A stretch of DNA of 64,000 nt, taken from assembly GCA_035714085.1 (NCBI GenBank), contig DASTMP010000072.1, positions 35,205 through 99,204 on the forward strand, written 5' to 3'. Numbering within the stretch: the stretch's first letter is position 1; every line of letters starts with the position of its first letter. Position numbers and translations under genes: made by a program. Under the pieces are notes generated by a model. The model ran no database searches. It was not told the DNA's origin and worked only from the letters and a program-made list of their open reading frames with translations. Source of the stretch: JAJVID01 sp035714085. Lineage in GTDB: Bacteria; Acidobacteriota; Blastocatellia; RBC074. Below, piece by piece: positions 59,201 through 64,000 of this stretch.

Positions 59201-59626
59201 GGAGACCGTCCGAACTATTCCGGCGCCGCAGGATGTAATCCTGATCGCGTGCTGGGCGATCCAAATCGGTGGTTCGATCCGAACTGCTATGTCCTGCAGG
59301 CTGCGGGCACGCTGGGCAATGTGCCGAGGCATTCGATCAGGGGGCCGGGCTTCTTCAATCTCGATTTCGCGATGCTGAAGAACACCAAGGTCTCGGAGAA
59401 ATTGGATATTCAATTCCGGGCGGAGTTTTTCAACGCCACCAATCACCCGAATTTCCGGGCGCCTGAATCATTTACGCTGTACACTGGATCGGCCGCCGCC
59501 CTGGAGCCGAATCCGAACACTGGAACGGCCCCCCTGGAGCCGAATCGGAATCCGAACGTCGGTCGAATTCTCACCACGGCCAATTCGTCCCGTCAGATTC
59601 AATTCGGGCTGAAGTTCATCTTTTAA
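56276..59626 (+). CDS. Oar-type TonB-dependent receptor
   Basis: An 1116-residue outer-membrane receptor. Signal segment (about 1-35), carboxypeptidase-regulatory-like domain (about 38-120: TATISGTATDSSGAVLVGAKIEV), plug with DLPLNGRNFTSLLTLAPG, and a very large barrel ending in LKFIF. This architecture is greatly expanded in Acidobacteriota. Strong AAAGGAG site. A near-tandem LEPNPN/LEPNRN duplication lies about 30 residues before the end. Divergent from the cupin operon and upstream of the selenoprotein candidate, so its ligand may be the pathway substrate. Confidence 0.92.
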   Translation: MPRREMRSLKRFCVVSIYALILIVLVGVKRLDAQVRTATISGTATDSSGAVLVGAKIEVKNLGTGNTQSAITDSQGRYSIPDLPVGEYEVRASATGFQTVVRKGITLTVGSQPVADFTLPTGAQTETVTVVGEAAQVETRTVAVSSLVTPTQMRDLPLNGRNFTSLLTLAPGVQTIPQSPAGGGGSATFYGQGTNYSVSGSRPVGQSFLLDNSELQGFFNHGAGSSVTGNSLGVEAIQEFRVLTNTYSAEFGGTGAVVNAVSRSGANTPHGSAFEFLRNSVFDAKNYFDDQSSDIPTFRRNQFGGALGGPIRKDKLFFFGNFEGLRQLQGQTGRQFVPTATVHQGILPCAALNSAVGCTASTPDRNFGVPNPNDANPDKARVAKILTLYPLPNASPAPGLPVGSELLDAQGRRTGVGLFTSVGNEIINEDYVLGRMDYTFSQKDSLFGRYILNRAFRRIPFPLSNLDKWPEVDNTLNQFFTIEERRVFSPRLVNSIRFSLTRTHERARTDGFTPELDIIGGGRQNGAIFATGALGPITPVGASGTVPFFLVQNKFTVGDDIFLNSGSHSLKVGASATRVQTNLSAPAYVGGNFTFGTLENFLNGTPLSMLGMSAPSPTFSTARYFREIDLFPYIQDEWKVTPRLTLNLGLRYAFATNAVGAGGIPLNVILDPLTSTGFTTVEHVLASNPNVRNFDPRIGLAWDPFKGHKTSIRAGFGIFHEPVAPRTYAPAFYLAPPSGSTILIAPRLSNPYGIGLPPGSVFSPNYSAFAGLDYRTDTSPYVMQYNLTIQRELPGSFIASVGYVGSSGVHLFSIRDQNLPRLTPGGTGPPGSPTNTFLGTATNPKFGSLNDVAPSSHSTYHSLQASLNRQFSQGFVLGAAYTWSKCIDNGSVSSGLEQGSFPITYELNPGYDRGLCSFDIDQTFRANAVYELPFRGNKFVEGWQLSGILSGYGGTPINIQTGFTFPTRSHLGGIVGDRPNYSGAAGCNPDRVLGDPNRWFDPNCYVLQAAGTLGNVPRHSIRGPGFFNLDFAMLKNTKVSEKLDIQFRAEFFNATNHPNFRAPESFTLYTGSAAALEPNPNTGTAPLEPNRNPNVGRILTTANSSRQIQFGLKFIF

Positions 59627-59637
59627 TATAACTGGCA

Positions 59638-59715
59638 CAGTACCGCGAGCGGTAGCGAGCTGCTTCATCAGAGGACCGACTGTTGAGGCCACGCTCGCTA
59701 CCGCTCGCGGTACTG
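59638..59715. repeat. AGTACCGCG palindromic repeat, copy 1
   Basis: CAGTACCGCGAGCGGTAGCGAGC and its near-exact reverse complement GCTCGCTACCGCTCGCGGTACTG. Located just after the receptor stop. A second copy starts at 63958 and is cut by the window end. Confidence 0.9.
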
Positions 59716-59763
59716 ACTCGGCGCAAGCTAACTTTTCAATGCGATGACCTATAAGGAGAATTC

Positions 59764-61557
59764 ATGGCGCAGAACAAAACACTATATACAGTTTTGAATC
59801 CTGTGGGCCGGCCGACTCACACGATAAAGCCGGCGCCATTGGCGCCCCGTCTTAGCGAGCTTGATGGCAGAACTGTTTATCTGGTGGACGTGGGCTTTGG
59901 GGGGGCCTATGAATTTCTAGAAGAGATGAAGGGATGGTTTTCCAGACGGATGCCTTCGGTAAAGACCGAAGTTATGCGGAAGCCGGGAAACATGTTTACG
60001 GACGAGCCGGAATTCTGGGCCGAGCTGAAGCGGAGGAGTGACGCCGTGATCTTCGGCGTCGGTGGCTGAGACGGCTGCTCTTCGGCGGTCGCCGAATATT
60101 GCAGAAGACTGGAAAAAGATTATGGAATCCCCACGGCGCCGATGGCGACGATGAGGTTCGTCGATTTTCTGGCGAAGGAACAGCGCATACACGGGATGGT
60201 CCTGCCATTCACGTATACTCCGCATCCTCTTGTCGGAATGCCCCCTTCCACCCTCCGGCGATACGTCGAAGGGGATGACCCTGTGTCCGGCGTTCCGATT
60301 ATGCGGCATGTGATTGACGCGCTTACCAAAGAGACCTTCGAACAGCCTTCATTCGATTCAATGTTCTCGGAGCAGCCGCGATTGCTGGGGCCGGATACTG
60401 AAGATAATCTCCGCCGCCTCTTTTATAAAAACGGATGGACGGATGGGTTGCCTATCATTCTTCCCACGGAAGAGAGAGTGGCTGAGATGCTCGCGGGGAC
60501 GAGTCACCCTCCCGATGAAGTTGTCGGCGAGATGACTATCACGACCAAAAAAGAGCGAGGGATGGAATACACCGTCGAGAAGGTCGCCGTCACCGCGGTA
60601 ATGGCAGGCGCCAGACGGGAGCATCTGCCGGTGCTCCTGGCGATCGCTTCGACCGGAGAACCCTCCCTCCCGAGTTCGACGACTTCGTTTGGCAGAATGA
60701 TGGTCGTCAACGGCCCGATCCGGCATGAAATAGGGATGAATTGCGGCGTCGGCGCGCTGAGTCCGATGAATCTGGCCAATTCGGTGATCGGCAGGGCATG
60801 GACGTTGATGACCCTGACGCTCGGGAACACCAAACTGGGAGAGACCTTTCTCGGTTCTCAGGGGAACAATCTCAACTACAACAATATGTGCGTCGCTGAG
60901 AATGAAGAGAAGAGCGTCTGGGGATCATTTCACGTTCAAAAGGGCTTCCAGCCCGAGGAGAGCGTCGTCAGTCTCTTCAGAGGTTGGAGCTTTATCAACA
61001 GCATGGGCGCTCCCAACCGCCGTGGCGCGCACGAAGAGACCGCGATTATGCTGAAAGCGTTTCAGGCGCTCCGTTCAATGGCCACTCTGGTTATGGACCC
61101 GCTGGTTGCGAAAGGTCTTAAAGATAATCACGGCTTCGAGACGAAAGAGGCTTTGGCCCGGTGGCTCTCGGAGAACGTCAAGGTGACCGCGAAACAATAT
61201 TGGGAAGCCGATGTCGTAAGCAACCTTATGCTTCCTCTTGCCCGGCAGGGAGTCGAACCTTACGCCACCTGGCTCAGAGTCCCGGAGGACACGCTGATCG
61301 CGCCTTGGAACGAGCCCGAAAACATCAATGTCGTCATAGTGGGCGGCGAAACGAATCCGCTCTGGCTGACGACCGATCTGGCTCATACGACCAGCGCATC
61401 CGTAGACAAATGGCGACCCTATACGGCGATCCGTCCAAGCTACGATGTTCGGTATTACTTCTTTCCCTCCCCGGAGAAAAAGGAGATCGACAAAGACTGC
61501 GGATGCCCGATTGATTCGGAGCAAAAGGGCGAAGACTCCGGATGCCCGATCGAATAG
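59764..61557 (+). CDS. UGSC-type selenoprotein candidate (in-frame TGA at 60067-60069)
   Basis: One 598-codon frame with a single internal TGA at codon 102 and TAG at its end; both halves are in the same frame and all intervening codons are open. Residues 1-200 match the UGSC (seleno)protein family as I know it: YTVLNPVGRPTHTIKPAPLAPRLSELDG-type start (in parts), RRSDAVIFGVGG, then [TGA]-Asp-Gly-Cys-Ser where the family has U/C-G-S-C. The U-x-x-C spacing is kept although the middle residues differ. A bSECIS-like hairpin follows. Residues about 210-575 form a second domain I do not recognise, and the tail has paired Cys-Pro motifs (CGCP and GCP). AAGGAG lies 7 bases before ATG 59764. Likely redox or reductive enzyme; alternative: a nonsense-mutated gene or a sequencing error. 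Confidence 0.85.
60067..60104 (+). promoter_or_regulatory. bSECIS-like stem-loop directly after the in-frame UGA
   Basis: After UGA (60067-60069) come 17 bases, then loop GGTC (60087-60090) closed by a perfect 6-bp stem TTCGGC/GCCGAA (60081-60086, 60091-60096), an internal loop, and a lower 4-bp stem CTGC/GCAG (60075-60078, 60101-60104). Loop sequence and distance match the well-studied E. coli fdhF element (GGUC loop, about 18 bases after UGA) and the general bacterial rule of a G in the first two loop bases. Confidence 0.75.
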
Positions 61558-61561
61558 CAAT

Positions 61562-62461
61562 ATGAAAGATTTAAATGGAAAGATAGCCTTCATCACCGGC
61601 GGCGGCAGCGGCGTCGGTTTCGGTATGGCCAAGGTGTTTCATGACGCCGGTATGAAGATAGTTATCGCCGACATCCGGCAGGATCATCTCGATCGCACGA
61701 TGGCTTATTTCGCCGAGACGGGGCGGAGCGCGCATCCGATCCGGTTGGACGTGACCGATCGTGAGGCGTTCAATCGCGCGGCGGACGAGGTGGAACAGGT
61801 GTTCGGCAGAGTCCACATCGTGTGCAACAACGCCGGCGTCAATTTTTTCGCGCCGATGGATGAATGCACATATGACGATTGGGACTGGTTGCTCGGCGTC
61901 AATCTCGGCGGTGTTATCAACGGCGTCCGGACATTTGTCCCCCGGATCAAGAAACACGGCGAAGGGGGCCATATCGTGAACACAGGCTCAATGGCCTCTT
62001 TCATCACCGGGCCGGGCGCGGGCGTTTACACGACCTCGAAGTTCGCCGTGCGGGGGCTGAGCGAGTCGCTGCGCTGGAGCCTGGCGCCGCACCGCATCGG
62101 CGTTTCTGTCTTGTGTCCGGCGCTTGTGAAGTCCGAAATCTACGAGAGCGACATGACGCGCCCGCAGCGGTTTTCCTCCGACATCGGGCCCGCCAATCAG
62201 GAGTTTATGGCCAGACTGCCGGAGATACATCAATTCGGAATGGAGCCAGAAGAGGTCGGCGAGAAAGTTTTGCGCGGCATTGAGCGCAATGACCTATATA
62301 TCTTCACCCACCCCGACAAGTTCAAAGAAGAGTTGAGAGAACTCTTCGACGAAGTCCTGGCGGCTCTGCCTGAAGGCGAACCTGATCCGAAGCGGTTGGC
62401 GTTCGAGGAACTCCGCCGTGAAGCGAACGCAAGAGCCAAAGCAAATATTGTCTTGGAATGA
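61562..62461 (+). CDS. Short-chain dehydrogenase/reductase
   Basis: A 299-residue classical SDR: cofactor motif TGGGSGVGFG (about 12-21), NNAG (about 89), catalytic Ser in NTGSMASF (about 142) and YTTSK (about 156). Acidic residue in VIADIR suggests NAD preference. Starts 4 bp after the selenoprotein stop, so probably co-translated with it; the longer frame from 61445 lies inside that gene. The last base of its TGA stop is the first base of an AGGATT repeat. Confidence 0.92.
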   Translation: MKDLNGKIAFITGGGSGVGFGMAKVFHDAGMKIVIADIRQDHLDRTMAYFAETGRSAHPIRLDVTDREAFNRAADEVEQVFGRVHIVCNNAGVNFFAPMDECTYDDWDWLLGVNLGGVINGVRTFVPRIKKHGEGGHIVNTGSMASFITGPGAGVYTTSKFAVRGLSESLRWSLAPHRIGVSVLCPALVKSEIYESDMTRPQRFSSDIGPANQEFMARLPEIHQFGMEPEEVGEKVLRGIERNDLYIFTHPDKFKEELRELFDEVLAALPEGEPDPKRLAFEELRREANARAKANIVLE

Positions 62462-62543
62462 AAATAGACAGGATTAACAGGATTTTTCAGGATGTTGCGC
62501 ATTCAATTGAATCCTGAAAAATCCTGTTAATCCTGTCTATTTT
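62461..62543. repeat. AGGATT palindromic repeat, copy 4
   Basis: AAAATAGACAGGATTAACAGG.. and the exact reverse complement ..CCTGTTAATCCTGTCTATTTT, the most perfect of the four copies. It begins on the last base of the SDR stop and ends 13 bp before the MFS start. Confidence 0.92.
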
Positions 62544-62556
62544 CGGAGTATTTTGG

Positions 62557-63930
62557 ATGAGTACTGAAGCGACTAAAATCTCCGCCGATTCTCTTTCTGA
62601 TGAGAGTATTACGCGAGACGATACAAGCGAACCCTGGCCCAGCCCATCCCGAGCCTGGTATGCGGTATTCGTTTTCGCTCTCGCGCTCATGATCAACATG
62701 CTCGACCGCGGGATCGTCCCCATGCTCATCAGGCCGCTCAAACGCGACCTGGGCTTGAGCGATTGGGATATGGGCTTGCTGATGGGGCCCATCTTCGTCA
62801 TCTTCTATATGGTTCTCGGTCTTCCCATCGCGAGGCTGGCTGACTACAAGAGCCGGCGGGCCATCCTGGGCGTCGGCGTCACGGTCTGGAGCGTCATGAC
62901 CTCGCTATGCGGCGTGGCTCAGGGTTTCTGGCAGCTCTGCGCCTGTCGCATTGGGGTGGGCTCAGGTGAAGCGTGCAGCGGGCCGGCGACATTTTCGATG
63001 CTCGCGGATCTTTTTCCCAAAGAGAAATTGCCGAGAGCCATTGCCGTGCTCAACTTCGGATTCTATGCCGGGAACGGCCTGGCTCTTATCATTAGCGGGA
63101 TACTCGCACAGGTGTTTGCAGATTCAGCGCCTATCACGCTGCCGCTCGTGGGCGTAACAATGCGCGGCTGGCAGATGACGTTTGTAATCATCGGACTTCC
63201 CGGACTGATCGTGGCCGCTCTGCTGGCGACGGTTCGCGAACCAAAGCGGCGCATCAGCGCCAAGCTTATTCCGATCAGAGACGTATTCGCTTTCTTAAAC
63301 AAGAACAGAACCAGCTTCGCCCCGATATTCATTGGGATGGGCATTCAAGTCGTCATGACCTACGGCGCCCTTAATTGGGGGCCCGCCTTTTACATGCGGA
63401 CTTTCGGATGGACGACTAAAGTGTACGGTCTAGTCATGGGACCGATTACCATCGTCATTATGCCTGTCGGAACGCTGTTAGGAAGCATCCTCGCCGAACG
63501 CTTCGCCAGAGCAGGGCGCGACGACGCGAACATGCGTGTCGTCTTCCTGGGCAAGCTGGCGGCGCTGCCGTTTGGGATCCTGTTCCCCTTTATGCCGAAC
63601 GCTTATCTGGCTGTCACCGTCTCCACCATCGGCCTCTTTTTCCTAGCGTGGACCGCAGCGCCTCTCAACGCCGCGCTTCAATTCATCACGCCCCATCAAA
63701 TGCGTGGGCAGATCACGGCGCTCTTCCTGTTCGTCTTCAACGTGATCGGATTCGGATTAGGACCGATGCTGGTTGCGTTCTTCACCCATTATGTCTTCCA
63801 GGCCGAGAGTCAAGTCGGGCTCTCGCTTGCGGCGACTGGTCTCATACTGGGTCCGCTGGGCACGCTCGTCATCTGGCTCGGCATGAAGCCCTACGGCCGC
63901 AGCGTCGCGGAGGCAAAGGCCTGGGCCTGA
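62557..63930 (+). CDS. MFS transporter (anion:cation/spinster-like)
   Basis: A 457-residue major-facilitator protein with twelve predicted helices. First helix FVFALALMINMLDRGIVPMLI, loop 2-3 motif LARLADYKSRRAILGVG (about 90-106), GSGEACSGPATFSMLADLFPKEK in helix 5, and a matching MGPITIVIMPVGTLLGSILAERFARAG in the second half. Resembles carriers for organic acids/anions. Last gene of the selenoprotein-SDR run, so it may import or export the pathway's compound (inference). Confidence 0.9.
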   Translation: MSTEATKISADSLSDESITRDDTSEPWPSPSRAWYAVFVFALALMINMLDRGIVPMLIRPLKRDLGLSDWDMGLLMGPIFVIFYMVLGLPIARLADYKSRRAILGVGVTVWSVMTSLCGVAQGFWQLCACRIGVGSGEACSGPATFSMLADLFPKEKLPRAIAVLNFGFYAGNGLALIISGILAQVFADSAPITLPLVGVTMRGWQMTFVIIGLPGLIVAALLATVREPKRRISAKLIPIRDVFAFLNKNRTSFAPIFIGMGIQVVMTYGALNWGPAFYMRTFGWTTKVYGLVMGPITIVIMPVGTLLGSILAERFARAGRDDANMRVVFLGKLAALPFGILFPFMPNAYLAVTVSTIGLFFLAWTAAPLNAALQFITPHQMRGQITALFLFVFNVIGFGLGPMLVAFFTHYVFQAESQVGLSLAATGLILGPLGTLVIWLGMKPYGRSVAEAKAWA

Positions 63931-63957
63931 ATCCTACTCATATAACATAATTCGGCA

Positions 63958-64000
63958 CAGTACCGCGCGCGTAAGCAAGCGGCTGACTCATCAGTCAGCC
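63958..64000. repeat. AGTACCGCG palindromic repeat, copy 2 (cut by window end)
   Basis: CAGTACCGCGCGCGTAAGCAAGCGGCTGACTCATCAG: same left arm start and same preceding GGCACAG as the copy at 59638. The right arm would be beyond the window. Confidence 0.75.

Noticed and set aside
60142..61557. Separate gene starting at ATG 60142 after a short 101-residue gene
   Set aside because: Both pieces are in the same frame, the codons between are open, no ribosome site precedes 60142, and the TGA sits at the family's Sec/Cys position. One gene explains the data better.

Overview
This window looks like chromosomal DNA of a Gram-negative, Acidobacteriota-like bacterium (Blastocatellia-type is my best guess, by inference). 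The clues are a very large Oar-type TonB-dependent receptor with an N-terminal carboxypeptidase-regulatory-like domain, exported DinB-like and methyltransferase-like proteins, a full Tol-Pal locus, an exosortase-K-like protein, a detached atpD-atpC pair, and many intergenic palindromic repeats. I see no phage, plasmid, integrase, transposase, CRISPR, tRNA or rRNA.

Layout. 1-6849 (+): two HAE-type RND drug-efflux permeases in tandem (the first cut by the window edge), then an MsbA-like ABC exporter. 7468-13827 (-): a czcC-czcB-czcA heavy-metal RND operon whose last gene overlaps a tatA-type gene. 14140-20734 (-): exported FG-GAP-like protein, exported methyltransferase, exported TPR protein, queC/queE (queuosine pathway), exported DinB-like protein and a tail-anchored coiled-coil protein. 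20919-26484 (+): DinG-type helicase, DUF1990 protein, M20 peptidase, hotdog thioesterase, quinone-oxidoreductase-like protein. 26725-28681 (+): atpD-atpC. 28768-30130: two unrecognised genes, convergent. 30418-35787 (+): tolQ-tolR-tolA-tolB-pal-cpoB.

36172-44637 (+) is a cobalamin uptake and salvage locus: a cobalamin riboswitch, a BtuB-like receptor, btuF-btuC-btuD, cobU, a small CWC cysteine-rich protein, cobT and cobS. 44937-47852 (+) pairs a VIT/VWA protein with exosortase K, its likely processing enzyme. rpsD stands alone on the minus strand at 47977-48579.

48846-63930 looks like an uncharacterised small-molecule (perhaps aromatic/methoxylated) metabolism region: MetE-like enzyme, AprA-like methyltransferase, amidohydrolase, acyl-CoA ligase, 2,4'-dihydroxyacetophenone-dioxygenase-like cupin, Oar-type receptor, a UGSC-type protein, a short-chain dehydrogenase and an MFS transporter. 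The most interesting item is the UGSC-type gene at 59764-61557. Its frame is interrupted by one TGA (60067-60069) exactly at the family's redox position, in a U-x-x-C setting, and the TGA is followed at standard spacing by a stem-loop with a GGUC loop that resembles a bacterial SECIS. It is best read as one 597-residue selenoprotein rather than two ORFs.

A second theme is the gene borders. At least four dispersed palindromic repeat families (built on AGGATT, CCACAGAG, CCTGGGTACGC and AGTACCGCG motifs) occur two to four times each, plus several single perfect hairpins, sometimes touching start or stop codons.
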